From Anaerolineae bacterium (GTDB taxonomy: Bacteria; Chloroflexota; Anaerolineae; Caldilineales; Caldilineaceae), in NCBI GenBank assembly GCA_030432295.1, contig JAUIHI010000042.1, positions 1 through 55,699 of the forward strand: a stretch of DNA of 55,699 bases, read 5' to 3'. How positions within the stretch are numbered: position 1 is the stretch's first letter; each line of letters begins with the position of its first letter. The notes under the pieces are model-generated. The model ran no database searches, was not told the DNA's origin, and saw only the letters and a program-made list of their open reading frames with translations. Made by a program: the position numbers and the translations under genes. Positions 25,003 to 34,565 of this stretch are shown here, one piece after another.

Positions 25003-27282
25003 ATGACTAATCCCCCCCCCACCCTCACCCTCCCCATCACCGGCATGGACTGCGCGGACTGTGCGCGTACGATCCAGACCGGTGTTTCCCGCTTGGACGG
25101 TGTGGAAAGCTGCGCGGTCAACTTCACCGCGGCTAAAATGAATGTGACCGGTTCGGCAACCGAGGAAGCCATCGCTACCCGTGTGCGTCAACTGGGCTAC
25201 GACATCGGCCAGGAGGACGCTCCCGGCGCGGCTGTAACACCGTCCCCGGCCAACTTCTTCGGCTTTCTGCTGCAAAGCCAGGAGACCCGGCTGGCCCTGC
25301 TCGCTGCCCTTTTCATCTTGCCCGGTCTGATCTTCAACGAATTTCTGCCGATGCTGGGCGTGGAACACTGGCTCTTTGACGCCACTTCTTTGCTGGCGAT
25401 GCTGCTGGCCGGTTTTCCCATCGCGCGCAGCGGCTGGAACGCGCTGCGCATCAACCGCCAAATTACCATCAACGGACTAATGACAATTGCCGCCGTCGGT
25501 GCGGTCGTCATCGGCGCCTACAGCGAAGCCGGGCTGGTGATGGTCCTCTTTGCCCTGGGCGAGGCGCTGGAAGGATATACCGTCGAGCGCTCCCGCCACT
25601 CCATCCGCAGCCTGCTGGAAGTGGCCCCGGCAGAGGCGCTGGTCCTCCATCCCTGTATGGATTGCCAGGGCCATCAGGGCAAACTGCTGGACGACGGCAC
25701 GCCCTATACCGGCGGTCCCTGCCCCTGGTGCGGCAGCCACGAAGAGAGTGTGCCCGTTGCGTCCCTGGCCATCGGCGACACAGTGCTGGTTAAGCCCGGC
25801 GCGGCCATTCCTGTGGATGGCCGGGTGCTGACCGGTGCATCCGCGGTCAACCAGGCCCCTATAACCGGCGAGAGTGTGCCGGTGGACAAAACCCCCGGCG
25901 ACGAACTCTTTGCGGGCAGCATCAACGGCCAGGCCGCGTTGGAAGTGGAAGTCACCCGGCTGGCCGCGGACAATACGATCAACCGGATGATCCGGCTGGT
26001 GGAGGAAGCCCAGGAGCAGCGTGCCCCGGCCCAGCGCTTTGTGGATCGCTTCGCCGAGGTCTACACACCGCTGGTCGTCGTGCTGGCTACCCTGACCGCG
26101 GCCCTGCCCCCCCTCTTTTGGGATGCGCCCTTCTGGAACACTGCCGACGGCGGCCAGGGCTGGCTCTACCGGGGATTGGCTCTGCTGGTGGTGGCCTGCC
26201 CCTGTGCGCTGGTCATCAGCACACCGGTCACAATTATCAGTGCCATCAGCAACGCGGCCCGCAACGGCGTGCTCATCAAAGGCGGCGCGTTTCTGGAAGC
26301 AATGGCGAGCGTCCGGGCCATCGCCTTTGACAAGACCGGCACGCTGACCGCAGGCCGTCCTGCCGTCGTGACTGTGCGCTCGGTCAACTGTCAATTTCCC
26401 GCTGAGGAGTATTGCCCGCCCTGTGCTGACCTGCTGGCCCTGGCCGCGGCGGTGGAGCAGCGCAGCGAACACCCGTTGGCCCGGGCTGTCGTCAGCGCTT
26501 CCGAACGGATCGTCAGCCCTTATCCGGCAGCGGAAGGAGTCACCGCGCTGGTGGGCGCGGGGGTCTCCGGCGCGGTGGCGGGGCGACCTGTGCTGGTGGG
26601 CAGCCACGCCTATTTCGAGCAGAATATTCCCCACGCGTTGGAGCAGTGTGCGGCCATCGACGCGGCTTCCGGTCTGGGCCAGACGCCCCTGCTGGTCAGC
26701 GCGGGCCAGGAGTATCAGGGCTATATTACTGTCGCCGATGAGGTTCGGGAGAGCAGTCAGCGGGTGCTGGCGGAGTTGGGGGAAGCGGGGATTGGGCATA
26801 CGGTGATGCTCACCGGCGACAACCCGGCCACAGCCCAACACATCGCCGCCCAGGTGGGCGTGACCGATGTGCGCGCCAGTCTGCTGCCGGAGCAGAAGGC
26901 TGGGGCTATCCAAGAATTGCTGGCCCGTTTTGGCCCGACCGCAATGGTGGGCGACGGCATCAACGACTCGCCCGCGCTGGCCACGGCGACCGTCGGCATC
27001 GCAATGGGTGGGGCCAGTGGTGGCACGGCCCAGGCAATGGAGACCGCTGACATCGCGCTGATGGGCGACGACCTGAGCCGCCTGCCCTTCCTCGTCCGAT
27101 TGAGCCGGGCCGCGATGCAGACGGTAAAGGTCAATGTGGCCCTGAGCATCGGCATCAAAGTTGTCTTCCTGCTGCTGGTCCTGGCTGGGTGGGGGACAAT
27201 GTGGATGGCCGTACTGGCCGATGTGGGCACATCCCTGCTGGTGACGCTGAATGGCATGCGGCTGTTGGGATGGCGGGGGTAG
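25003..27282 (+). CDS. P1B-type heavy-metal ATPase (Zn/Cd/Pb type)
   Basis: A 759-residue metal exporter. It has an N-terminal HMA domain (GMDCADC, Cys17/Cys20), membrane helices, the actuator TGES loop, the CPC metal site (Cys399-Pro-Cys401), phosphorylated Asp443 (DKTGTLT), SEHPLA and GDGINDSPALA. The CPC motif, the HMA GMDCADC and the C-terminal DVGTSLLVTLNGMRLL fit the ZntA/CadA group. Odd feature: about 33 residues (216-249) inserted in the actuator domain carry two more pairs, CMDC (218/221) and CPWC (240/243), a zinc-ribbon-like insert. Another CPPC lies in the nucleotide-binding region. It is preceded by a weak AAAGGCG ribosome site. Placed after uptake genes, it probably provides metal efflux balance. 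Confidence 0.95.
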   Translation: MTNPPPTLTLPITGMDCADCARTIQTGVSRLDGVESCAVNFTAAKMNVTGSATEEAIATRVRQLGYDIGQEDAPGAAVTPSPANFFGFLLQSQETRLALLAALFILPGLIFNEFLPMLGVEHWLFDATSLLAMLLAGFPIARSGWNALRINRQITINGLMTIAAVGAVVIGAYSEAGLVMVLFALGEALEGYTVERSRHSIRSLLEVAPAEALVLHPCMDCQGHQGKLLDDGTPYTGGPCPWCGSHEESVPVASLAIGDTVLVKPGAAIPVDGRVLTGASAVNQAPITGESVPVDKTPGDELFAGSINGQAALEVEVTRLAADNTINRMIRLVEEAQEQRAPAQRFVDRFAEVYTPLVVVLATLTAALPPLFWDAPFWNTADGGQGWLYRGLALLVVACPCALVISTPVTIISAISNAARNGVLIKGGAFLEAMASVRAIAFDKTGTLTAGRPAVVTVRSVNCQFPAEEYCPPCADLLALAAAVEQRSEHPLARAVVSASERIVSPYPAAEGVTALVGAGVSGAVAGRPVLVGSHAYFEQNIPHALEQCAAIDAASGLGQTPLLVSAGQEYQGYITVADEVRESSQRVLAELGEAGIGHTVMLTGDNPATAQHIAAQVGVTDVRASLLPEQKAGAIQELLARFGPTAMVGDGINDSPALATATVGIAMGGASGGTAQAMETADIALMGDDLSRLPFLVRLSRAAMQTVKVNVALSIGIKVVFLLLVLAGWGTMWMAVLADVGTSLLVTLNGMRLLGWRG

Positions 27283-27285
27283 ACG

Positions 27286-27432
27286 GTAGGTTGGGTCAAG
27301 GCCCCGCTCGCAGCCGCGAACGCCCGACCAACGCCATCGGGCAATCACCCAACCGGCGCGTGGGCCTGTTGGGTTCTCACCGCACACCCGGTTGGGTATT
27401 CGACACTTTTCGGCGGTGAGAACCCAACCTAC
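27286..27432. repeat. GTAGGTTGGGTT terminal-inverted-repeat element
   Basis: Terminal arms GTAGGTTGGGT (27286-27296) and AACCCAACCTAC (27421-27432), with an inner perfect 15-base inverted repeat (27368-27382 with 27414-27428). It starts right after the ATPase stop codon. MITE/REP-like and non-coding. Confidence 0.85.
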
Positions 27433-27453
27433 ACGATATTTGGAGTCTTCTCA

Positions 27454-27609
27454 TTGACTCGCGCACAACAAATCCTCGCTCTCTTTCTGGGACTGATGAT
27501 CGTCGCCGTCGCCTGGCAGCCGATTATCGATCACCCGGGCACGGACAATCTCTACGTGGCCCAGGCCGACGCCTTTCTAAATGATCTGTTGCTGACCTGG
27601 CTTGGCTAG
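27454..27609 (+). CDS. Small single-pass membrane protein, 51 aa
   Basis: A 51-codon frame starting TTG at 27454 with GGAG 8 bases upstream. The translation begins MTRAQQILALFLGLMIVAVA and continues WQPIIDHPGTDNLYVAQADA, ending LLLTWLG. One N-terminal membrane helix precedes an acidic extracytoplasmic tail. I do not recognise a family. It lies 170 bases after the P1B ATPase, separated by the palindromic element, so an accessory role with that pump is possible but unproven. The good ribosome site and hydrophobic pattern argue it is real. Confidence 0.55.
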   Translation: MTRAQQILALFLGLMIVAVAWQPIIDHPGTDNLYVAQADAFLNDLLLTWLG

Positions 27610-27696
27610 AGGCGTAGGCTGGGTTGATCTGTGTCTGACAGGAAGGGGATCGGGCGGCTTGTCCTGTTTCTGATGTTACCATTGGAGTCGAGTATT

Positions 27697-28941
27697 ATGT
27701 CCAAAAAATTACTGCTCTTTGCGCCGGTTGCCTTCAATTTGGCCGAGATAACCCGTATGATTGAGATCGCCAAAGGCATCCGGCAGCACCCGGAGGCCAG
27801 CCAGGTGTTTGACATCCAGTTCATCTCGGACGGGGGCGAATTCGAGCATCTGATCGGGGAAGCTGGCTTTCCAGTCCACAAAATGGAACCCCAGTTGACA
27901 CCGCAGAAAATCGAACACATCGCCAAAGTGGATAAAGGCGAAACGCTCGGTTCGGCCTTTAGCAAAGCCGAGATGATTGCCCGCATCGAAAGTGAGATGG
28001 CCTATTTCCGGGCGTGCCAGCCCGTTGCGGTCATCACCGGCTCGTATGTCTCCGCGCCCATCACCTGCCAAATTATGCACATTCCCCTGGTTTGGGCCAT
28101 CCAATCGACCTGGCTGGAAGACTTCTTTGCCCACGGCGCGGGCACGACGGACAACATCCGCTTCGGTCCGGCCAAAGCCCTGGCCGATTGGATCGTCTTC
28201 GGATTTATCAATCTTTGGATACGCATCGGGTTCTTGGGGGTGGCCAACCAGGCGGCCAGACACTTCGGCGCGCCGGGATTTCGCTCGATCTTCGACTACT
28301 GGCGGGGGGATGTCAATCTGGTGGCGGAACCGGCTGAGTTTACCGGTGTCGCCCTGCCGCCCAACTACTATTACACCGGGCCGCTGATCGCCCGACAGGA
28401 TTTCCCTCTGCCCGAGGAAATCCAAAAGCTGCCCCACGATAAACCGCTGATCTATTTTGCTATGGGCAGTTCCGGCACGCCGCCAATTGTAGCCAATATT
28501 GTGGAGAGTTTTGCCGACAAACCCTATCGGGTGATTGCGCCGGTCAAGAGCCATCTCGACAAAGTGCCGGGCGTGCGCATTCCCGAAAATGTGCTGGTGA
28601 CCGACTGGCTGCCCGCGCTCGCTGTGAACAAACTGGTCGATCTTTCCGTGATCCATGGCGGCATCGGCACAGTGATGACCGCGGCCTATGCGGGCAAACC
28701 GGTGGTGGGCGTGGGGATGCAGCCGGAGCAGGACGCCAACATTGCCGCGCTGGTGCACAAAGGCTTTGCGATCCGAATCCCCAAATCGAAAGCCCCCGGC
28801 CAGAAAGTCCAGGCCGCGATTGCGCAGTTGTTGAACGACGCGAACGCCAAACAAAAGGCCGCAGACTTTGCCAAAGTCATGGAAAAGTGGGACGGCCCCC
28901 AAATGGCGGCGGAATTGCTCTATGACAAATTCGGTCGTTAG
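27697..28941 (+). CDS. Glycosyltransferase, GT1/MurG-like fold
   Basis: A 414-residue GT-B fold protein. The N-terminal Rossmann part starts KLLLFAPVAFNLAEITRMIE; the C-terminal donor-binding part contains YFAMGSSGTPPI and HGGIGTVMTAAYAGKPVVGV followed by MQPEQDANIA, the pattern of UDP-glucuronosyl/MGT-type transferases that bind a nucleotide sugar. A membrane-associating hydrophobic stretch (WIVFGFINLWIRIGFLGVA) lies near 190. Acceptor unknown; a lipid or small molecule is plausible. Start ATG 27697 has GGAG about 10 bases upstream. Transcribed alone. Confidence 0.88.
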   Translation: MSKKLLLFAPVAFNLAEITRMIEIAKGIRQHPEASQVFDIQFISDGGEFEHLIGEAGFPVHKMEPQLTPQKIEHIAKVDKGETLGSAFSKAEMIARIESEMAYFRACQPVAVITGSYVSAPITCQIMHIPLVWAIQSTWLEDFFAHGAGTTDNIRFGPAKALADWIVFGFINLWIRIGFLGVANQAARHFGAPGFRSIFDYWRGDVNLVAEPAEFTGVALPPNYYYTGPLIARQDFPLPEEIQKLPHDKPLIYFAMGSSGTPPIVANIVESFADKPYRVIAPVKSHLDKVPGVRIPENVLVTDWLPALAVNKLVDLSVIHGGIGTVMTAAYAGKPVVGVGMQPEQDANIAALVHKGFAIRIPKSKAPGQKVQAAIAQLLNDANAKQKAADFAKVMEKWDGPQMAAELLYDKFGR

Positions 28942-28964
28942 GTCAGGCCAAAATCACTCCGTAG

Positions 28965-29148
28965 CCGTGACCCATTCCGCCCCTCCACATCCCCAACCCG
29001 GCCCACTCACCCCACTCCGCCAACATCCCAGGAATGGGTTACCCGCCGCGTATCCGCCGTGACCCATTCCTCGGACGATCTCCCGTTGACCAACCGGTTG
29101 GTTCGACAATCTCGCTGGAATAGCCAATGAAACGGCACGGAATGGGTC
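28965..29148. repeat. Alternating GTGACCCATTCC half-site cluster
   Basis: Four half-sites in alternating orientation: TGACCCATTCC near 28968, GGAATGGGT at 29031-29039, CCGTGACCCATTCC at 29057-29070 and GGAATGGGT at 29139-29147. A perfect CCAACCGGTTGG palindrome lies at 29090-29101. Non-coding; it occupies the gap between the glycosyltransferase and the HAD gene. Confidence 0.75.
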
Positions 29149-29162
29149 GCCCCTACCCGGTG

Positions 29163-29171
29163 TGATACACT
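29163..29171 (+). promoter_or_regulatory. Possible extended -10 promoter of the HAD gene
   Basis: TG-A-TACACT, 40 bases before the ATG; the -35 region (TGGGTC) is poor. It lies directly after the last half-site of the repeat cluster. Confidence 0.4.
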
Positions 29172-29211
29172 GATCGGAGCGTTCATCACACCGATTCAGG
29201 AGACACCCCCA

Positions 29212-30036
29212 ATGCACCAGCCCACACCCATCGACGCGATTATTTTTGATCTGGACGGAACCGTCTATCTGGGCGACGCGGCCCTGCCCGGCGCGGTGGA
29301 AGCCATCGCAGAACTGCGGCGACGGGGCAAGCGCACCCTTTTCGTCAGCAACAAACCGTTGGAGCCGCGGGGTGTCTATGCGGCCAAACTGACCCGGCTG
29401 GGGATTCCAACCCGCGAGGAAGAGGTCATCACATCAGCATACGTTCTGGGCCGCCATCTGGCCGGGAGCGCGCCCCATTTGCGGCTGTATGTCATCGGGG
29501 AGGAGAATCTGCGCGCCGAACTGCGGGGCCACGGGCTGACTGTGCTGGACGAATTGGACGGGCAGAATCCCCAGGATGTGATGGACCCGACGGGCATCGA
29601 CGCAGTGGTGGTGGCGTTGGATCGCACGCTGGACTACCGCAAACTCAACACCGCCTATCAGGCATTGAGGGCGGGCGCACACTTCTTTGCCACGAACCCG
29701 GACAGCACCTGCCCCATGCCCGGCGGCGACATCCCCGACGCAGGCGCGACGATTGCGTACCTGGAACATCTGACCGGACGCGAGGTGGAATTGCTGGCGG
29801 GCAAGCCCTCGCCGTTGACGGTGCAGGTGGCTATGGCCGAATTGCAGGTGGAGCCGTCCCGCTGCCTGATGGTAGGCGACCGGCTGGAAACGGACATTCG
29901 TATGGGCCGGGAGGCGGGGATGGTGACCGCTGTGGTGCTGACGGGGGTGAGCAGCCGCAAAGACGCTCTTCACGCCGCCCAACCAGCCGATTGGATTGTC
30001 GAGGGCCTGGGCGAGTTATTGGCGCTCACCCAGTAA
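29212..30036 (+). CDS. HAD-IIA phosphatase, NagD/AraL-like
   Basis: A 274-residue haloacid dehalogenase-type phosphatase. Motif I is FDLDGTVYLGD (nucleophile and acid Asp near 11 and 13), motif II FVSNKPLEPR, the C2 cap (subclass IIA) lies between motifs II and III, motif III is AGKPSP and motif IV is MVGDRLETDIRMGREAG. The NagD-type arrangement points to a sugar-phosphate or nucleotide substrate, not identifiable from sequence. AGGAG lies about 10 bases before the start. Confidence 0.93.
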   Translation: MHQPTPIDAIIFDLDGTVYLGDAALPGAVEAIAELRRRGKRTLFVSNKPLEPRGVYAAKLTRLGIPTREEEVITSAYVLGRHLAGSAPHLRLYVIGEENLRAELRGHGLTVLDELDGQNPQDVMDPTGIDAVVVALDRTLDYRKLNTAYQALRAGAHFFATNPDSTCPMPGGDIPDAGATIAYLEHLTGREVELLAGKPSPLTVQVAMAELQVEPSRCLMVGDRLETDIRMGREAGMVTAVVLTGVSSRKDALHAAQPADWIVEGLGELLALTQ

Positions 30037-30138
30037 GCAAATCGATAATAATCTGAGTAAAATATCTATTGTTTTGCTTGCTCCTATTCTGCAAAAATTA
30101 ATGGTATAGTCATACCGTACTGCTGAATACTCCGTAAG

Positions 30139-30207
30139 CGAAGTTTTTGGAGGGTTAGAAGTTCGACTTTTCCGAACAAGCCGAACTTCTGGAATGCAAA
30201 AACTTCG
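30139..30207. repeat. AGAAGTTCGACTTTT palindrome, copy 2, inside a second inverted repeat
   Basis: Outer 11-base arms CGAAGTTTTTG (30139-30149) and CAAAAACTTCG (30197-30207) surround a copy of the AGAAGTTCGACTT palindrome (30157-30169 with 30178-30190, one mismatch). Confidence 0.85.
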
Positions 30208-30249
30208 TCTACAAAGTACTGAATACACTGTCAACAAAGTCTTTGCGAG

Positions 30250-30309
30250 TAACCCGTTCGCTTGATTTTGATACGCCTCGAAGACTCGGCTACTCAATCA
30301 GCGCTCACT
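30250..30309. repeat. GGTTGAGTAG-family element, half copy
   Basis: Matches the right arm of the 22181-22315 element, including CCCGTTCGCTTGATTT, GATACGCCTCGAAGACTCGG and ACTCAATCAGCG. The left arm is absent, which indicates a truncated copy. Confidence 0.85.
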
Positions 30310-30356
30310 CTCCAGAAACTTATTTTACGGTGTACTGAATACATTGATGGAAAAAA

Positions 30357-33300
30357 ATGATGGAATTATCAAATCACTCCACAGCCCCTGTGCGGCATAC
30401 AAAATCGACAGACTACGAGCTGCAACGCAAACTCAGACTGGCGGGAATACGCTGGCTGGCTGGAATAGCCCTATTGGGGACACTCCTGACCGGTTGGCTC
30501 TGGCAATGGGATATGCTCTCCTGGCTGCCTTTGCTGGCTTCTCTGCTGCTGTTGGCCGGGGCGCTGGTTGCCCACGAATTGACCCGCCGCGATCGCTGGA
30601 GTCTGGGGCTGCATACGGCATTACTTGCAATGCTAACAGGCCAGGTGTTGCTTATCCTGGACAAGGGTCTTTCTGCCCCGGCACTGCTCATCCTTGTGAT
30701 TGTTCCTATCATCGCCGCTCTCCAGTCCAATCGCATTCTGGCCGGGCTATATCTCTTGACCGCCCTGGGGCTGATTGCATTCACCTTTCGCCCGGCAACG
30801 ATTGATGGCTATCTGATTCTGACAGTTCTGGAATCCCTCTTTGCCCTGGCGATTGTCTTTTTGATGATCTATTCTATATCCAAAGCAATTGGCCAATCAG
30901 TCGGGCGCGAACGACTGTTGATTGTCCAGCTACAAGAACAGACGACTGCCTTGCAGGACCAGGTGGCCGAACGCACGCGGGAATTGACCAATGCCAACAA
31001 CCAGCTTAGCGAGAGCGAAAGCCGCTATCGCAGTCTGGTCGAACTCTCGCCGGAAGGCATCTGTGTCAACGACGGGCGCACAATTCTCTTTGTCAACCAG
31101 ACCGGCTGCCGGATGCTGGGGGGCAGCCATCTGTCAGAGTTTGTCGGCACGTCCATCCTCGACATCATCCGAGCCGAGGACCGGGAGAGGATCGCCGAGC
31201 GCATTGACGCCATTTTGGACGGCGCAACCGAACCGCGCATAGAAGCCACACTCATCCGCCGGGACGGCACAGATTTGGAAGTGGCAATCAGCGCAGGGCC
31301 AGTTCAATACGGCGAAATGCCGGCCATACAGATTCTGTTCCGTGACATTGCAGAGCGAAAGCGCATCGAGACGGAATTACGCCAGCGCCAGGAACAGGAG
31401 CGGGCAACTCTCAACGCCCTGCCCGATCTCCTCTTTCTGATCGATCGCAATATGACCTATCTGGAGTATTGGACTGAAGACAAACGAACCCTCGCTGCCG
31501 ACCGGGAAGAGTTGCTGGGGCATACGATCTCCGAAGTTCTGCCTTCCCCGGTGGCCCAAGAGATCGAAGATGCAATCGGCCTGGCGCTGGCAAACGGGAA
31601 TATCACAAAAGTGCAGTACAAACTACAGCTTCCTATCGGCGAACGACTCTTTGAAGCCCGTATCTCTCCCCTGGAGGATCGCTCGGCAGTCCTTTTTCTC
31701 GCCAGAGATTTTACCGAACAGCAAGAATTGGAAGAGGCGCTGCGTCAATCCCGTATGCAGGCAGAGACCGAGCGCAATCTGCTGCGCACGATCATCGACA
31801 ACCTGCCGGAAAAAGTATATGTAAAGGACGCCAATGCAGCCTTCTTGGCCGCAAACCGCCAAGCCCAGCAGTTGGTGGGTGCGTCCAACGAGGGCGAGCT
31901 GATTGGCAAGACTGATTTTGATCTCTTCCCGCCCGAATTTGCCGATGAATACTTTGCCGATGACCAGGCGGTAATGCGCACGAGTCAGCCTATTTTGGGC
32001 AGGGTTGAACGGACAATCAATGCCAACGGCGAAATCTCCTGGACTCATACCAGCAAAATCCCCCTGATAGACACTGACGGTCAGGTCTTTGGGATGGTTG
32101 GTCTGGGCCGGGACATCACCCAACTCAAAGAAGCCCAGGACAAACTGGCCGAAACCGAACGCATCTACCGCCAGGCCATCGCGGCCGCGGGGGGCGTCCC
32201 CTATCAGGTCGATTTCGCCACCGGGCGCTATACGTTTATGGGCGACGGGATTGAGGAATTGACAGGCTATACGAAGGAAGAGATGAGCCACGCGCTGTGG
32301 CTTAAAATTGGGGAAGAATATACGCTCAGCGGTCCACTAAGCGGTCTCTCCATGGCGGATGCGCGGGATCTGGTTTTGACCGGTGAAGTAGCAAGTTGGA
32401 CGAGCGATGTGCATATCCGTACCAAAAGCGGGGAGAGGCGTTGGATTTCTGACGTATCGGTGGAACTGCGCAATGAAAGCGGCCTCTCCAGTGGCTCCAT
32501 CGGCTTTCTGACAGACATTACAGAGCGCAAACGTATCGAAATGGCGCTGCAGGCCAGTGAAACACTTTTCCGCACCCTCTTCGAAGAATCGCCGGATGGG
32601 ATATTCCTGCTCGATCCCAATCTGTCGGAGGGTGAGAATATCATTGTGGATTGTAATCGAGCGGCCTGTGAAATGAATGGTTACAGCCGGGACGAACTGA
32701 TCGGCCAGGATATCGCTATGTTAAATGTCGATCAGCACGGCAGGAGCGAATACTTGCAAACCCTGCGTTCATCCGGTTCTATCCACAAGGATGTCTTGCA
32801 CAAACGCAAAGATGGCATGATCTTCCCCATCGCAATCTCCAGCTCACTTGCCCAGGTCAACGGGCGGGAGCTGATCCTCGGCTTTGACCGGGACATCACT
32901 GATCGCAAGGCGATGGAGGCCGAACTGCGCCGGGCCAAAGAGAGCGCCGAAGCCGCCAACCAGGCCAAATCCGCTTTTCTGGCCAATATGAGCCACGAAA
33001 TCCGCACACCGATGAATGCCGTCGTCGGGATGACCAGCCTGCTGCTGGATACCCCCCTCTCCGCAGAACAGTTGGACTACGTCAACACAATCCGTTCCAG
33101 CGGGGATCATCTGCTGTCGGTCATCAACGACATTCTGGACTTTTCCAAAGTCGAATCGGGGAAATTGGAACTGGAGGCGGTCCCCTTCAATTTGCGGGAG
33201 TGCATCGAAACGTCGGTGGATATCTTTACCAACGAAGCAGCCCACAAAGGGCTGGAGTTGGTGGTCGTCTTTGCGCCGGACGTGCCAGCCAGGGTGATCG

Positions 33301-34565
33301 GCGATCCCACACGCCTGCGCCAGATTCTGACCAATCTGCTCGGCAATGCCATCAAATTCACCCACAAAGGCGAGGTGGTTGTCCGCACTGCCAAAGAAGA
33401 GTTGCAGGAGGATTTGGTCCGTCTCTGTTTTACCGTGCAAGACACAGGCATTGGCATCTCGCCCGAAGGCCAGGAGCGTCTCTTCAAATCCTTCTCCCAA
33501 GTGGACGCATCCACCACACGCAGATTCGGCGGCAGCGGTTTGGGGCTTGCCATCAGCCGCCACCTCTGCGAAGCGATGGGGGGCAGCATTTCGGTGGAGA
33601 GCAAAGCCGGGCGCGGCTCGACTTTCCATTTCCATATTCCGGTGTTGGTGGATCGAGAGACGGCTGCCATTCCCAGCCCAGAGGCAGAGAAACTGGCAGA
33701 GAAGCTGGCAGGCAAACGGCTGCTGGTGGTGGATGATAACCGGACAGCCAGAGAGTGGGCCATCGCCGTGGCCCAACAGAAAGGACTGATGGCAGAAGGG
33801 GTAAGTGGGGGCGCGGCAGCTTTGCAGATGCTCGCCAATGGCGCACATTTTGATATGGCACTGATCGACGCCAAACTCAAAGATATGTCCGGGCTGGTAC
33901 TGATCGAAAAGTTGAGCCAGGGCATGGGAGAAAAGCTGATCCCCCTGGTTTTGCACAGTGCGCCAGGAACAATAGCTGCTGGGCTGAGCCAGCGTCCAGA
34001 AGCTATGCAAGGCTTCCTGCCCAAACCCCTCAAAGAATCAGAGATGGAGAATCTGCTGGTTGGGATATTCTCGCCCAGGGCAGAAGAAGCCCAAAGCGTT
34101 CGCCAACCGGTTGAAAGCCCAGTGCTGCTGGGCGACAGATTCCCCCTGCGCATTCTGCTGGCAGAAGACAATCGGGTCAACCAGAAGGTGGCCCAGCGTA
34201 TGTTGGGCAAATTGGGTTACCGGGTGGACATCGCCGCCAATGGGGTAGAAGTGTTGGAGGCCATGCGTCAGCAGAGGTACGATCTGGTATTGATGGACAT
34301 TCAAATGCCGGAAATGGATGGACTGGAAGCCACCTATGCCATAAAGGCGGAATGGAAGGAGGCGGATCGGCCACGCATTGTGGCTATGACAGCCCACGCC
34401 CACGACGAAGCGCGCAAACTGTGCGAAGAAGCCGGTATGGATGATTATGTGACCAAACCGGTCCGTGTGGAAGCATTGATCCAAATACTCAACCGGGCAG
34501 AGGCGGCGTTCGCTACGTCCGACGCAGCAGAAGTTCATCCGCCAAAGCGTGCAATGGCGATGTGA
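30357..34565 (+). CDS. Hybrid sensor histidine kinase with five PAS domains
   Basis: A 1402-residue membrane sensor. About six N-terminal helices (30-190) precede a coiled coil, then five PAS domains (roughly 225-345, 350-470, 480-600, 605-720 and 730-860), several ending in the RDI[AT]ERK/DRK PAC signature. The HisKA phospho-acceptor is His880 (NMSHEIRTP). The ATPase domain has [13 protein letters not shown] and [10 protein letters not shown]. Two receiver domains follow, with phospho-acceptors Asp1171 (ALIDAKL, less conserved) and Asp1314 ([11 protein letters not shown]). The output partner is not in the window. The start codon is ATG 30357 or 30360 with only a weak ribosome site. The 3' end overlaps the convergent prenyl synthase gene by 53 bases. 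Confidence 0.96.
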   Translation: MMELSNHSTAPVRHTKSTDYELQRKLRLAGIRWLAGIALLGTLLTGWLWQWDMLSWLPLLASLLLLAGALVAHELTRRDRWSLGLHTALLAMLTGQVLLILDKGLSAPALLILVIVPIIAALQSNRILAGLYLLTALGLIAFTFRPATIDGYLILTVLESLFALAIVFLMIYSISKAIGQSVGRERLLIVQLQEQTTALQDQVAERTRELTNANNQLSESESRYRSLVELSPEGICVNDGRTILFVNQTGCRMLGGSHLSEFVGTSILDIIRAEDRERIAERIDAILDGATEPRIEATLIRRDGTDLEVAISAGPVQYGEMPAIQILFRDIAERKRIETELRQRQEQERATLNALPDLLFLIDRNMTYLEYWTEDKRTLAADREELLGHTISEVLPSPVAQEIEDAIGLALANGNITKVQYKLQLPIGERLFEARISPLEDRSAVLFLARDFTEQQELEEALRQSRMQAETERNLLRTIIDNLPEKVYVKDANAAFLAANRQAQQLVGASNEGELIGKTDFDLFPPEFADEYFADDQAVMRTSQPILGRVERTINANGEISWTHTSKIPLIDTDGQVFGMVGLGRDITQLKEAQDKLAETERIYRQAIAAAGGVPYQVDFATGRYTFMGDGIEELTGYTKEEMSHALWLKIGEEYTLSGPLSGLSMADARDLVLTGEVASWTSDVHIRTKSGERRWISDVSVELRNESGLSSGSIGFLTDITERKRIEMALQASETLFRTLFEESPDGIFLLDPNLSEGENIIVDCNRAACEMNGYSRDELIGQDIAMLNVDQHGRSEYLQTLRSSGSIHKDVLHKRKDGMIFPIAISSSLAQVNGRELILGFDRDITDRKAMEAELRRAKESAEAANQAKSAFLANMSHEIRTPMNAVVGMTSLLLDTPLSAEQLDYVNTIRSSGDHLLSVINDILDFSKVESGKLELEAVPFNLRECIETSVDIFTNEAAHKGLELVVVFAPDVPARVIGDPTRLRQILTNLLGNAIKFTHKGEVVVRTAKEELQEDLVRLCFTVQDTGIGISPEGQERLFKSFSQVDASTTRRFGGSGLGLAISRHLCEAMGGSISVESKAGRGSTFHFHIPVLVDRETAAIPSPEAEKLAEKLAGKRLLVVDDNRTAREWAIAVAQQKGLMAEGVSGGAAALQMLANGAHFDMALIDAKLKDMSGLVLIEKLSQGMGEKLIPLVLHSAPGTIAAGLSQRPEAMQGFLPKPLKESEMENLLVGIFSPRAEEAQSVRQPVESPVLLGDRFPLRILLAEDNRVNQKVAQRMLGKLGYRVDIAANGVEVLEAMRQQRYDLVLMDIQMPEMDGLEATYAIKAEWKEADRPRIVAMTAHAHDEARKLCEEAGMDDYVTKPVRVEALIQILNRAEAAFATSDAAEVHPPKRAMAM

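Larger units (their letters stand above)
30037..30356. other. Intergenic region made of repeats
   Basis: A 320-base gap with no gene. It contains a possible extended -10 (TGGTATAGT 30102-30110), nested palindromes at 30139-30207, a half-copy of the GGTTGAGTAG element at 30250-30309, and three copies of a TACTGAATAC-like word (near 30119, 30219 and 30333). Confidence 0.6.
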
